64,000 bases of DNA, taken from contig DAINAT010000003.1 of NCBI GenBank assembly GCA_036733305.1, forward strand, positions 1 through 64,000, given 5' to 3'. Below the pieces are notes generated by a model. That model saw nothing but the letters and a program-made list of their open reading frames with translations. It was not told the origin of the DNA and searched no databases. Shown here in pieces: positions 33,518 through 42,703 of the stretch. The stretch comes from UBA7672 sp036733305. Its GTDB lineage: Bacteria; Pseudomonadota; Alphaproteobacteria; Caulobacterales; Hyphomonadaceae. Each line of letters starts with the position of its first letter. Positions within the stretch are counted from its first letter, which is position 1. The position numbers were made by a program, and so were the translations under genes.

Positions 33518-35818
33518 CTAGGCTGCGTCCTGAGCAGCCAAAGGGCTGCCCTGGAGCAAGGTGATGTATTTCGTTGCCAGTTCGCGCGCGTCGATCGGCT
33601 TCGAGATATAATCGCTCATCCCGAGCGCCATGTAGCGCTCCTTGTCGCCACTCATGGCGTCCGCCGTGAGTGCGATCACCGGGATGTCGCGCCAAGGCTC
33701 GTCGCTCGCACGGATGCGCTTGATGGTTTCCTTGCCGTCCATGACCGGCATGTGGACGTCGAGAAGAACGACATCGAATGGCTGTTCGTGAAGTCGCGCA
33801 AGCGCTTCCTCGCCATTCACCGCCTCAACGATCTGGGGGAGGAACTGAGCCATGAACAGACGGACAACATGACGATTCACCGGATTGTCGTCGACCAGAA
33901 GGACCCGCGCGTTCAGCACTCGTTTCATAGGCCGTATGGCCGTTTGCTCGATGGACAACGCTGGCGTTTCGATCGGCTCAACCACCGGCTTTTCTGAAGC
34001 GCCGGCCATCAACAGCAGGGAGAATGTCGATCCGATGCCGGGCACGCTATCCACAGTGACATCACCGCCCATGAGCCGCGCAAGTTGACGCGTGATAGCG
34101 AGGCCAAGGCCCGTGCCGCCGAAACGACGGGTGATAGAAGCGTCTCCCTGCAGGAACGGCGAGAAGAGGTTGGATCGTGTTTCGAAATCCATGCCGATGC
34201 CGGTGTCGATGACTTCGATGCAGATGCGCCATTCGCCGGTGTGCTGTTCCCGCGCGCTGACGCGAGCCTTCACGCTACCCTGCTCCGTGAACTTGATACC
34301 ATTGGAGAGGAGGTTGCCGAAACACTGACGCACACGCACCGGATCATAGCGGAGGCGCGCTGGCACGCTGTCGTCGACTTCCAGCGTCAATTGCAAGCCA
34401 CGCTCTTCTGCGCGCGAAAGGAAGAGTTGACGAACGCGCTCGAGCGTCAAGCGCAGGTCGCCATCGATCTGCGCAATCTCCATCTTGCCAGCTTCGATCT
34501 TGGAGATATCGAGCACATCGTTGAGAAGGGCCATCAAAGTCTGGCCGGACTCGGAGATGACGTTGACGCGCCCCTTCTGAGCTTCGGTTAGCGGGTCGTT
34601 GTTGAGCACCTGCGCCATGCCGAGAATGCCGTTCAGCGGCGTTCGGATCTCGTTGCTGATCGATGCCAGGAAGTTCGATTTTGCAGCGGTTGCAGCTTCG
34701 GCCTGGGCCTTGGCCTTGACCAGAGCAAGCTCCTGCTCCTTCTGGTCGTGAATATCCATCATGAGGCCTACAGCGCGCGTGTGCTGGCCACTTGCATTGC
34801 GATGAACCCGCGTGAAGACGCGCATCCAGCGTCCCTTCCCGTCAGGGCGATAGATACGTGTATCGATGCTCTCGACGCCATCGGACGCAAGACAGCGATC
34901 CCAGCTTTCGCGAACCGCCTTTTGTTCTTCATCCATGTAGATGCCGAATGGATGAGCGTCCTGACGGGCCATCGCCTCTTCGCCGGCGATCTCCTTGAAC
35001 TGCTCGGACGACCAGCGATCGCCCGTCAGAAGATCAATCTCGTACACGCCGACCTTTGCCGCGCCCATGGCCAGCTCAAGTCGGTCTTTGACCATGTCGG
35101 CCTCATCACGCGCGCGAGCGAGTTCGCCGACATTCTGGCTGATGCCAAAAATCTCATACTGGCCGGACGGCATTTTGCGACCAGAGCGGTAGTGAACGCG
35201 AATCGTCTTCCATCCGCTGTTCGCATCGCGATAGCGCATTTCGCCTTCGGCAGACCCGCCTTCGGTCGTCAGACGCGCACATATGGCTGCATACTTGGAC
35301 AGGTCTTCAGGATGCTGGATGCTCTGAAGCGTTTCGATGGATACGGGTTCGCCGATGTGGTCCTGGCCAAGCGCCGACTCACTGAAGAAATGATTGAGAC
35401 GGGTGTCCGGATCATAGCGCCAGATCCCGACCTCGGCATCCGCCATCAATCGATCGCGGACTGTGCGGGCTGTCATAACCGACGTAAGCGCCAGCCATTC
35501 TGCCGATACATCGACGAGGCGCACCATTTCACGGCCTGACATGACCGGCATACGATCAAGACGAAGCCAGCTCTCGGTTCCATCGGCGCGCAAATGAAAA
35601 CATGGCACGCCCGTCGAATGCGATTCATCGACAGAAAGGCCTCGCATGAGCTCGAGGATTTCGACGCCAACAAGATGCGAGTCCGGACGGTTGAGACGCG
35701 TGGCGAAGGCAGCGTTGACCTCGGTAATGCGATCGCGCGCATCAACTATGCAGCACGGCAAGGCATCGACAATCGCCTGGGCGACCGCGGCCGTTTCCAG
35801 AAGTTTCGTGGACGTCAT
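33518..35818 (-). CDS. Hybrid sensor kinase with His-to-Asn H-box (likely pseudokinase)
   Basis: The 766-residue protein has three PAS-like domains (about 10-110, 120-235, 245-365), HisKA (380-445), HATPase (490-610) and a C-terminal receiver (630-750). The H-box reads FLASISNEIRTPLNG: Asn389 (codon AAC at 34652-34654) replaces the phosphoacceptor His. The ATP site looks intact (NLLSNGIKF, DTGIGMD, GGTGLGLAI) and the receiver is canonical (LVDDNP, VVLLDVHMPVMDG, SKPID). It cannot autophosphorylate in the normal way, so it may be a regulatory pseudokinase or a receiver fed by another kinase. No membrane segment is seen. Confidence 0.88.
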   Translation of the reverse strand: MTSTKLLETAAVAQAIVDALPCCIVDARDRITEVNAAFATRLNRPDSHLVGVEILELMRGLSVDESHSTGVPCFHLRADGTESWLRLDRMPVMSGREMVRLVDVSAEWLALTSVMTARTVRDRLMADAEVGIWRYDPDTRLNHFFSESALGQDHIGEPVSIETLQSIQHPEDLSKYAAICARLTTEGGSAEGEMRYRDANSGWKTIRVHYRSGRKMPSGQYEIFGISQNVGELARARDEADMVKDRLELAMGAAKVGVYEIDLLTGDRWSSEQFKEIAGEEAMARQDAHPFGIYMDEEQKAVRESWDRCLASDGVESIDTRIYRPDGKGRWMRVFTRVHRNASGQHTRAVGLMMDIHDQKEQELALVKAKAQAEAATAAKSNFLASISNEIRTPLNGILGMAQVLNNDPLTEAQKGRVNVISESGQTLMALLNDVLDISKIEAGKMEIAQIDGDLRLTLERVRQLFLSRAEERGLQLTLEVDDSVPARLRYDPVRVRQCFGNLLSNGIKFTEQGSVKARVSAREQHTGEWRICIEVIDTGIGMDFETRSNLFSPFLQGDASITRRFGGTGLGLAITRQLARLMGGDVTVDSVPGIGSTFSLLLMAGASEKPVVEPIETPALSIEQTAIRPMKRVLNARVLLVDDNPVNRHVVRLFMAQFLPQIVEAVNGEEALARLHEQPFDVVLLDVHMPVMDGKETIKRIRASDEPWRDIPVIALTADAMSGDKERYMALGMSDYISKPIDARELATKYITLLQGSPLAAQDAA

Positions 35819-36165
35819 CGCGCTGGTGGGTCCGTCCGTAAAGATAAACGTCCGGATTGTTTACCTGCGATTGGTTTCCCGAGAGTTTTCAACGCTCGGC
35901 GTACTGCCGCACCCACATAAAACGTCATCTTTCTGTCTCAGGACAGAAAAACAACGCCTTATCAGAAGCTTGAGGCCATCAACCCCATAAAACCGACCGT
36001 CCGCTCGGTCGCCAGACGCTGAGACCTTTGGATCGCGTTCGATAGCGCTGCCCACTCGCGCCTTGTCATAGGTAAAATTGAAGCTGCCGCCGCCATACCC
36101 GACATCGCCATTGCTGCTCATCGGATGCCCGACGATTTCGCCGCTCTCAGCGTACGCCGTAAGCG
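35819..36165. other. 347-bp gap between the hybrid kinase and galE
   Basis: The minus strand stays open from within galE to 35861, but the only internal ATG lacks a ribosome site and the translation shows no family I know, so I do not call a gene. TTTCTGTC-TCAG-GACAGAAA (35930-35949) forms an 8-bp hairpin that may serve as a galE-side terminator or a kinase leader element. A decayed gene remnant is possible. Confidence 0.5.
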
Positions 36166-37170
36166 CTATTCTGCAGCCTTGTTGTCGACGCCCCAGACGC
36201 GGCGATGGAAGGCCCAGGCCGTCGATACGACAGTGTCGATATCCGAGTATTTCGGAACCCAACCAAGCTCGCGCGTGACGTTCGTCGTATCCGAATAAAG
36301 TGCGATGGCATCGCCGGGACGACGCGGAGACATGGTGACCGGCACAGCGCGGCCCGTCGCCCGTTCGACAGCCTTCAGCACCTCAAGCACGGTCGTGCGC
36401 TGACCTGAGCCCAGGTTGAGCTGAAGCTTGCGCGTACCACCCGAGAGGCGCTTCGCGGCGAGGATGTGCGCTTCGGCAAGATCGGTGACGTGAACGAAAT
36501 CGCGGATGCAGGTGCCATCCGGCGTCGGATAGTCATCGCCAAACAGCTTCATCGGCCCGCCCAACCCAACCGCTGCCTTGAGCGCGTTCGGGATGAGATG
36601 AGATTCAGGCTCGTGCTCTTCGCCGATCTCGCCATCGGGATCTGCGCCTGCGGCATTGAAATAGCGCAGAGCCGCAAAGCTGAGCCCGTGCGCCTTGGAG
36701 ATGTCTTCCAGCATCTGTTCGCACATCAGCTTGGTGCGGCCATAAACGCTGACCGGCTTCTTCGGCAGATCCTCGGTGAGTGGCAGCCGCTCCGGGTCGC
36801 CGTAAATTGCACAGGTGGACGAGAAAACGAGGTTCTTCACGCCCTCTTCCAGCATGACGTTCACGAGGTTCAGCGTACCGGCGACATTGTTGTCGTAGAA
36901 GTGCGAGGGGTTCGTTTCGCCCTCCCCGACCTCGATCCGGGCAGCAAACTGCATGACTGCTTCCGGGCGGTACTTCCGGATCGCTGCGCGGACGGCTTCG
37001 GCGTTGCGGATGTCGGCCTTAACCAAAGGTCCCCAACGCACAGCATGCTGATGTCCTGAAGTGAGATCATCCAGGACAACAGGCTCCATACCGGCCTGCC
37101 GGACGGCTTTGGCGGCGTGAGAGCCGATATAACCGGCGCCACCGGCGATCAGGATGCGTTTGGCGGTCAT
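36166..37170 (-). CDS. galE: UDP-glucose 4-epimerase GalE
   Basis: GalE interconverts UDP-glucose and UDP-galactose for surface polysaccharide synthesis. This 334-residue extended SDR has the NAD motif GGAGYIGSHAAKA, the catalytic Ser in FSSTCAIYG and Tyr-x3-Lys in VYGRTK, plus NLGSGQRTTVLEV and WVPKYSDIDTVV near the end. The start at 37170 (MTAKRILIAGG) is the only one close to the Rossmann motif. It is divergent from cysQ, with 102 bp between. Confidence 0.94.
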   Translation of the reverse strand: MTAKRILIAGGAGYIGSHAAKAVRQAGMEPVVLDDLTSGHQHAVRWGPLVKADIRNAEAVRAAIRKYRPEAVMQFAARIEVGEGETNPSHFYDNNVAGTLNLVNVMLEEGVKNLVFSSTCAIYGDPERLPLTEDLPKKPVSVYGRTKLMCEQMLEDISKAHGLSFAALRYFNAAGADPDGEIGEEHEPESHLIPNALKAAVGLGGPMKLFGDDYPTPDGTCIRDFVHVTDLAEAHILAAKRLSGGTRKLQLNLGSGQRTTVLEVLKAVERATGRAVPVTMSPRRPGDAIALYSDTTNVTRELGWVPKYSDIDTVVSTAWAFHRRVWGVDNKAAE

Positions 37171-37272
37171 GCAGAGCCTTTCGTTTAGCCGGAACATGCA
37201 AGGTATATGCTGACACAATCAGGTTAACGCTTGCGAGATTGACACGGGAAGTCGGCGCCGCGAAGTGGGGCC

Positions 37273-38091
37273 ATGACCTTCACATTGCCCACCCCCTCCC
37301 GTGACGAGCGAAACCAGCTGGCCCGCCTGTTTGCCGCCATCGCCTCGGATGCAGGGGTTGTTGTGATGGACGTCTACAACAGCGAGTTCGAAACCCGCAC
37401 GAAAGCCGATTACAGCCCCGTATCAGACGCCGATGAGCGAGCCGAGGAGATCATCCTCGCACGGCTTGAAGAAGCCCTGCCGGGCGTGCCCGTGCTGGCG
37501 GAAGAACGCGCCGCGCGCGAAGGGCTTGCCGAGAAAGTGGCCGAAACCTTCCTGCTGGTTGATCCCGTCGATGGAACGAAGGAGTTCGTGCAGCGGCGAG
37601 GCGACTTCACCGTCAACATCGCGCTGATCTGCGGCGGCAAACCTGTGGCGGGATGCGTCTATGCGCCTGCTCGGCGGGAGATGTATTTCGGCGGCGCGGA
37701 GGCGCACCTGATCGAAGAGTTCGCTCCCGGTGAACAGCTGCGCGCGGGGCGATTGCTGAAGACACGCGCCTACCCGGCCGATGGGTTGGTTGCGATCACA
37801 TCGTCTTCGCATCTCGACGAGCGGACGAAAACCTTCCTCGACGAACGCAAGATCCGCGCACGTATGGGTATCGGATCGTCCCTGAAATTCTGCTGGCTGG
37901 CGGCCGGCAAGGCTGACGTCTACCCGCGCTGGGGCCCTACCATGGAATGGGACACGGCGGCCGGGCACGCCATTCTGGACGCAGCGGGGGGGCGGATGCT
38001 CAAGCCAGACGGCAAGCCCTTCACCTACGGCAATGGCGCGGAGGGCTTCAGGAACGGGCCGTTCGTGGCGTGGGGTGGAGAGCCGGTCTAG
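37273..38091 (+). CDS. cysQ: 3'(2'),5'-bisphosphate nucleotidase CysQ
   Basis: CysQ hydrolyses PAP to AMP and so supports sulfate assimilation. The 272-residue member of the inositol-monophosphatase superfamily has the metal motif VDPVDGTKEF and the second metal site EWDTAAGHAIL. TSSSHLDERTKTFL and GSSLKFCWLAAGKADVYPR are typical of CysQ rather than of plain inositol phosphatases. The start follows a short leader; DUF3297 follows 56 bp later on the same strand. Confidence 0.9.
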   Translation: MTFTLPTPSRDERNQLARLFAAIASDAGVVVMDVYNSEFETRTKADYSPVSDADERAEEIILARLEEALPGVPVLAEERAAREGLAEKVAETFLLVDPVDGTKEFVQRRGDFTVNIALICGGKPVAGCVYAPARREMYFGGAEAHLIEEFAPGEQLRAGRLLKTRAYPADGLVAITSSSHLDERTKTFLDERKIRARMGIGSSLKFCWLAAGKADVYPRWGPTMEWDTAAGHAILDAAGGRMLKPDGKPFTYGNGAEGFRNGPFVAWGGEPV

Positions 38092-38147
38092 CCTTTCGGG
38101 CCGGGTTGGTGCAGGACGTGGCCTCCACGATTTTGACGAGCCTTGCC

Positions 38148-38396
38148 ATGACCGACACCCTGCCCGACCGTCTGAGCCAGAACCCGAAGAGCCCCTACTA
38201 TGACAAGGAGCTTCTCGAGCGCGGCATCGGCATCCGTTTCAACGGACAGGAAAAGACCAACGTCTGGGAATATTGCGTGAGCGAGGGCTGGGTGCGCGTC
38301 GTCGCCGGCGCCGCCATGGACCGCAAGGGCAATCCGATGACCATGCTGCTCAAGGGCACGGTCGAGCCCTACTTCGACGCAACCGCGCCTGAATAA
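38148..38396 (+). CDS. DUF3297 family small protein
   Basis: The 82-residue cytoplasmic protein has the family pattern DRLSQNPKSPYYD, GIGIRFNGQEKTNVWEYC, GWVRVVAGAAMDRKGNPM and LKGTVEPYF. It is common in proteobacteria and its function is not established. The ATG at 38148 is chosen because the family starts there; the longer frame runs back into cysQ. Confidence 0.85.
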   Translation: MTDTLPDRLSQNPKSPYYDKELLERGIGIRFNGQEKTNVWEYCVSEGWVRVVAGAAMDRKGNPMTMLLKGTVEPYFDATAPE

Positions 38397-38414
38397 TCAG
38401 ACCCGCCCCAACAA

Positions 38415-39572
38415 CTACGCCCGGAGAGTATCGAGGAAGCGCCGGAAAACGGTGAGGCCTTTCTCGATTTCCGACACCGCAACAAACTCGTCGGGCTGGT
38501 GCGCCTGATCGATCGAGCCCGGGCCACAGATCACGGCGGGGAACCCTGCCTTCTGGAACTGCCCTGCCTCTGTCGCGAACGCCGCAACGCGTAGCGTGTT
38601 GTCGCCTGTCAAAGCGCGAATGAATTGTTCGGCCGCGCTGTCACGATCGACGCGCAGCGGCGGCGCATTCGCGAACATCGAAACCTGCACGCCGCATTCC
38701 GGGCCGAGTGCTGCAAGTTTCGCATGCACGCGGTCAACCTCGGCAAAGAACGGCGCCAACAGGGCATCCGCATCGGTTCCCGGCACGGTGCGGATATCGA
38801 AGACGAACCGGCATTCGCGCGCGAGAATATTCGCCGCCGTGCCGCCGCCAATCTCACCAACCGTGATCGTCGTCCACGACGGATCGAAATCCGAGGTTAC
38901 AGGCGCATTCGCTTCCTGCTCGCGCGTAATCCTGCGCAGCACAGCGAGCAGATCAATCGCCTCGTGAATGGCGGACGCGCCGAGCCTTGGGTCGGACGAA
39001 TGCGCCGCCTTGCCCGTGATCCTGATTTCGTAATCGCGAATGCCCTTGTGCGCCGACAACACGCCCCACAGGGTCGGCTCGCCTACCCAGACGACAGACG
39101 GTGCAGCGCCACGGCGAACGATCTCCGCGATCATCGGCTCGACGCCAGCGCAGCCAATCTCCTCGTCATAGGAAAATGCAAAATGCACGGCCTTGTTGAG
39201 AGGCATCTTCGAGATGGTTTCGGCATGGGCCAACGCGAGCGCCAGGAACCCCTTCATGTCGCATGAACCGCGGCCATACCATTTGCCGTCCCGCTCGATC
39301 AGATCCCAGGGGCTGGTCGTCCAGGGCTGACCGTCCACCGGCACGACATCGGTGTGACCGGAGAGCACGATGCCGCCGGGCGTGTCCGGCCCGAAACGCG
39401 CCCAGAGGTTCGACTTGCGACCATCCGGACTCGGGGCGCGCACAAGCTCAGCGCCCAGGGGCCGGAGGAAGTTTTCCACCCATTCAATAAACGGCAGATT
39501 GGAATCGCGGGACGTCGTGTCGAAGGACACAAGGCTTTTGAGAATGTCCTGAACGCGGGCGATCGATGTCAT
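38415..39572 (-). CDS. argE: Acetylornithine deacetylase ArgE
   Basis: This M20-family zinc hydrolase removes the acetyl group from N-acetylornithine in arginine synthesis. The 385-residue product has metal and catalytic residues in LSGHTDVVPVDG, GSCDMKGFLA, SYDEEIGCAG and the dimerisation domain (GKAAHSSDPRLGASAI). The late His lies in PGSIDQAHQPDEFV. It converges with DUF3297 and starts just before the divergent GST-like gene. A related M20 substrate cannot be excluded, but the similarity to ArgE is strong. Confidence 0.9.
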   Translation of the reverse strand: MTSIARVQDILKSLVSFDTTSRDSNLPFIEWVENFLRPLGAELVRAPSPDGRKSNLWARFGPDTPGGIVLSGHTDVVPVDGQPWTTSPWDLIERDGKWYGRGSCDMKGFLALALAHAETISKMPLNKAVHFAFSYDEEIGCAGVEPMIAEIVRRGAAPSVVWVGEPTLWGVLSAHKGIRDYEIRITGKAAHSSDPRLGASAIHEAIDLLAVLRRITREQEANAPVTSDFDPSWTTITVGEIGGGTAANILARECRFVFDIRTVPGTDADALLAPFFAEVDRVHAKLAALGPECGVQVSMFANAPPLRVDRDSAAEQFIRALTGDNTLRVAAFATEAGQFQKAGFPAVICGPGSIDQAHQPDEFVAVSEIEKGLTVFRRFLDTLRA

Positions 39573-39640
39573 GGGGCAAGGCTAGCCCATCGCGCGCCGC
39601 GCGCCATAGACATTCCGCGTCAAAACCTTCATGCGAAACC

Positions 39641-40072
39641 ATGATCGAGTTTCACGCAGGCACCGGGCCAGACAGCCAGTCCATCGGCATCGCGCTCGAG
39701 GAAATGTATCTGGACTATACGGTTGCGCCCCAGCGCGCGCCCATGCCTGTGACGGTGGTCGGCAATGCGCGCCTGCCCGGGCTGGGCAACATCCTGCTGG
39801 CGCTGGCGCGCAAGCACAATCACTTCCTGCCGGATGCTACCGCGGCCGCTCCCTGGCTGTCGAAAACACCGCCGGACCTAGCCACCCTTGAAGCGCAGCT
39901 CGACGGCCGTGACTTCATCTTCGACGTCTATACGATCGCAGACATGGCGATGTATCCGCTGGTCACGCAGCAACGCGCGAAGCTTACCGCTTATCCGAAC
40001 GTCGTACGCTGGGAGATGCGCCTCACCATGCGGCCGGAAGTCGGTCGCGGCATGGGCGCAATCTCGCGTTGA
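39641..40072 (+). CDS. Short GST-like protein
   Basis: The 143-residue product resembles a glutathione S-transferase C-terminal domain (DGRDFIFDVYTIADMAMYPLV, YPNVVRWEMRLTMRPEVGRGM) preceded by only about 80 residues. The usual thioredoxin-fold active site is missing or highly reduced, against about 200 residues for the family. ATG 39641 (MIEFHAGTGPDSQSIGIALE) is the best start. It could be a compacted or decayed Nu/Ure2-type GST. Confidence 0.65.
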   Translation: MIEFHAGTGPDSQSIGIALEEMYLDYTVAPQRAPMPVTVVGNARLPGLGNILLALARKHNHFLPDATAAAPWLSKTPPDLATLEAQLDGRDFIFDVYTIADMAMYPLVTQQRAKLTAYPNVVRWEMRLTMRPEVGRGMGAISR

Positions 40073-40087
40073 CCAAGCTCGCGTTGA

Positions 40088-41020
40088 TCAGCGCGGCGGT
40101 TGGGCCGGAACCGACGCAGGGCCAGCTCCGAGCGGGCCGAAGTCTTCCAGTTTGACTTCGTAGATGACCGTGGCGCCCGGGGGTACGCGACCGTCGCCTT
40201 CCGAGCCGTAGAGCAGCGCGGCCGGCATACGGACCATCCAATGGTCGCCCTTGTGCATCAGCTTCAGAAGCTCGTTCCATCCCGGCGTGACGCCCGCCAC
40301 GGGGAAGCGCGCAGGCTCACCCGAGCCGAAGGTCGAAACGACCGTGCTGCGATGGCGGACGTCTTCGGCGGTATCGCCCTCTTCCTTGTCGATCGTCTCG
40401 AGACGACCTTCGAAGTTGATCGTAGCGATGTCGTCTTCGCTCGGCGTCGGACCATCGGCGGGGCCGGATTCAACGACCATGTATTCAAGCCCGGACGGGC
40501 GACGCACGATGCTGCTCGAGTCCGTCGGCCACGGCGTGACCTTGGTCCACGGGTCGGTGAGCACGTTGACGAGCTCGACCTGGAACATGAGGTCGGCATT
40601 CGGCGGGATATCCATGCCCGCGCCACGTTCGCCGTAACCTTCCTTGGACGGAATCCAGAACATGAACATGTCGCCGGGCTGCATCTTCTGCAGGCCGTCT
40701 TTCCACCCCGGGATCAGGCCATTGAGCTGGAAGGTGGCGGTCTCGTTGCGCTGATACGAGCTGTCAAAGATCAGGGCGTTTGCGGCGAGACGACCATCGT
40801 AATGGACTTCGACGCGATCCGTCGGGCCGGGGAACGGGCCTTTGCCGTCGCCTTTGCGCACGATGATGTACTCGACGCCCGAGGGCAGCTTCTGGATGCC
40901 GGCAAAGTTGTGGTTCCACGGATGCAGCGTCGCCCACGGATCAGCCGGATCAGCCTTAACCGAAGGCCCACAAGAGCTGAGCACCAGAGCGGCCACAGCC
41001 GCGAGCATCAGACGGAACAT
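40088..41020 (-). CDS. Lipoprotein with two FKBP-type peptidyl-prolyl isomerase domains
   Basis: The 310-residue product has a lipobox LVLSSC (Cys17), then FKBP domain 1 (about 48-155: SGVEYIIVRKGDG, VEVHYDGRLA, PGWKDGLQKMQPGD, YGERGAG, ADLMFQVELVNV) and a diverged FKBP domain 2 (about 170-300: SGLEYMVVESGPADG, PGWNELLKLMHKGDHW, ATVIYEVKLEDF). It should act as a periplasmic folding catalyst or chaperone anchored in a membrane. Domain 2 has lost part of the aromatic pocket and may be structural. Confidence 0.88.
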   Translation of the reverse strand: MFRLMLAAVAALVLSSCGPSVKADPADPWATLHPWNHNFAGIQKLPSGVEYIIVRKGDGKGPFPGPTDRVEVHYDGRLAANALIFDSSYQRNETATFQLNGLIPGWKDGLQKMQPGDMFMFWIPSKEGYGERGAGMDIPPNADLMFQVELVNVLTDPWTKVTPWPTDSSSIVRRPSGLEYMVVESGPADGPTPSEDDIATINFEGRLETIDKEEGDTAEDVRHRSTVVSTFGSGEPARFPVAGVTPGWNELLKLMHKGDHWMVRMPAALLYGSEGDGRVPPGATVIYEVKLEDFGPLGAGPASVPAQPPR

Positions 41021-41149
41021 CCAGAAACTCCTTGTTGCCCGCCTGTTAGCACCGACGTGGGCGTGATGCGAGGGCCCACCCCTGACGATCGTGTCAGTAG
41101 CGTTATGGGCCCTCGGAGGGGTTTAATCCCCAAGGGTGGCAGGCCGGGC

Positions 41150-42406
41150 CTAGGCGTGAGGCCGCGGCGGGTATCCGGCCTTGGTCAGGGCGTCGATGAT
41201 TTCCTGCGTATGGCGCGAATCGCGGGTTTCGATCGTGATGTCGAATTCAGCGCCCTTTGCAGGGACGTCCAGGGCGAGCCGGTTGTGGTTCACCTCGATG
41301 ATGTTGCCGCCGCTTTCGCCGATCACGGTTGATACCGCCGCAAGAAGACCCGGTTGGTCATTTCCGATGATGCGGATCGACGTGATGCGCTTCTCGCGCA
41401 CTAGCGAACGTGTCAGCACCGAGGCCAGAAGGCGGGTATCGATGTTTCCGCCGCAAAGCGTCAGCACGACTTTCCGGCCGCGGAAATGATGGGGTTCCGC
41501 CAGGAGAGCAGCCAGACCGGCAGCACCCGCGCCTTCGGCAACGGATTTCTCGACGGTCGCAAACAGCGTGATCGCGCGTTCCAGCTCATCCTCGCTGACA
41601 AGGATCACCCGATCCATCAGCTTGCGCAGGATTTCTGCCGTCAGCTTGCCGACTTTCTTGACGGCGATGCCTTCCGCGATGGTTGCCCCACCAACCTTAG
41701 CATCTTCGCCGCGAAGCTCCGCCGTGAGCGAAGGGTAGAGCGCCGGCTCGACGCCGATGATCGAGACTGCAGGGCGACGCGCCTTGACGGCTGTAGCGAT
41801 GCCGGAGGCGAGGCCGCCACCGCCAACGGGAATGACCATCACGTCGAAGTCGGCCAGCTCATCGAGGATCTCGAGCCCCATTGTGCCCTGCCCCGCGATG
41901 ACATGCTTGTCGTCGAACGGGTGGACGAAGGTCAGCCCCTCCTTCTTCTCAAGCTCGCGCGCGTGCTTGTCGGCATCGGCGAGCGACTCGCCGTGAATGA
42001 TGACGCGTGCGCCAAAGTTGCGGGTGTGCTCGACCTTAACGAAAGGCGTGCCCTGCGGCATGACGATGGTCGAGGGGATGCCAAGACGCGAGGCGTGATA
42101 GGCAACGCCCTGCGCATGGTTGCCGGCTGACATCGCGACGACGCCGGCGGCCTTTTCCGAATTCGTCAGAGACAACAGCTTGTTGAGCGCGCCACGCTCC
42201 TTGAACGAAGCGGTGAACTGCAGGTTCTCGAACTTGATCCAGACCTGCGCTCCGGTGATCTCGGATAGCGTACGCGAATAGCGCAGCGGCGTGCGCTCGA
42301 TCTGGCCTTCAATGGCCTTGGCGGCGGCTTCGATGTCGGCCAGCGTCACGGGCAGGGACGAGGCGGCTTCGGCGGCTGTTGCTGGCTGGGTGGTCACGAG
42401 ACGCAT
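41150..42406 (-). CDS. ilvA: Threonine ammonia-lyase (threonine dehydratase) IlvA
   Basis: This PLP enzyme converts threonine to 2-oxobutanoate, the first step toward isoleucine. The 418-residue product has the Schiff-base Lys in FTASFKERGALNK, SAGNHAQGVAY, the phosphate-binding PVGGGGLASGIA and a C-terminal ACT domain (about 340-415: RIIGNDQPGLLAAV, GGNIIEVNHNR). A single ACT domain matches the shorter form of the family, with weaker feedback control. The start MRLVTTQPAT is taken as given; nothing better lies downstream. Confidence 0.92.
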   Translation of the reverse strand: MRLVTTQPATAAEAASSLPVTLADIEAAAKAIEGQIERTPLRYSRTLSEITGAQVWIKFENLQFTASFKERGALNKLLSLTNSEKAAGVVAMSAGNHAQGVAYHASRLGIPSTIVMPQGTPFVKVEHTRNFGARVIIHGESLADADKHARELEKKEGLTFVHPFDDKHVIAGQGTMGLEILDELADFDVMVIPVGGGGLASGIATAVKARRPAVSIIGVEPALYPSLTAELRGEDAKVGGATIAEGIAVKKVGKLTAEILRKLMDRVILVSEDELERAITLFATVEKSVAEGAGAAGLAALLAEPHHFRGRKVVLTLCGGNIDTRLLASVLTRSLVREKRITSIRIIGNDQPGLLAAVSTVIGESGGNIIEVNHNRLALDVPAKGAEFDITIETRDSRHTQEIIDALTKAGYPPRPHA

Positions 42407-42652
42407 CCTTACATTAAGGCGCGCACCTATAGCCCAATTTCACCGGGGGGCCAGCTTGGGCGGGCAAAAAGCCGTATAGCTGGGCTAATCAAGCTACTCG
42501 GTCGTAAGGAGCCGCGAGTCCACAAGCGAATATCCGGCCTCCGCATGATCCCGGACGGCCATTATTGGAGCGCCCCACCGGGAGGCTTTCGACCAGTGCG
42601 CGTCTGAAACTGGGTGGTCGCCAATCTTGCCGACGCCCCGCCCCAAAGCAAA

Positions 42653-42678
42653 CGCCCCGGCCTTTGGGGGCCGGGGCG
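42653..42678 (-). terminator. Strong hairpin after the copper-monooxygenase-like gene
   Basis: CGCCCCGGCC and GGCCGGGGCG form a 10-bp GC stem around a 6-base loop, 26 bp after the stop at 42704. On the minus strand the flank is GTTTGCTTT-like, an interrupted T-run, so termination is probable but not textbook. Confidence 0.7.
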
Positions 42679-42703
42679 CTGCATCTAGTTAGCTAGTAAA
42701 GAC

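Noticed and set aside
35861..36262. A minus-strand frame overlapping the end of galE
   Set aside because: It starts inside galE, lacks a ribosome site at the internal ATG and shows no family; I treat it as gap sequence, possibly a decayed remnant.
40100..41332. A 410-codon plus-strand frame
   Set aside because: It is antisense to the FKBP lipoprotein and ilvA and has no recognisable domain or ribosome site.
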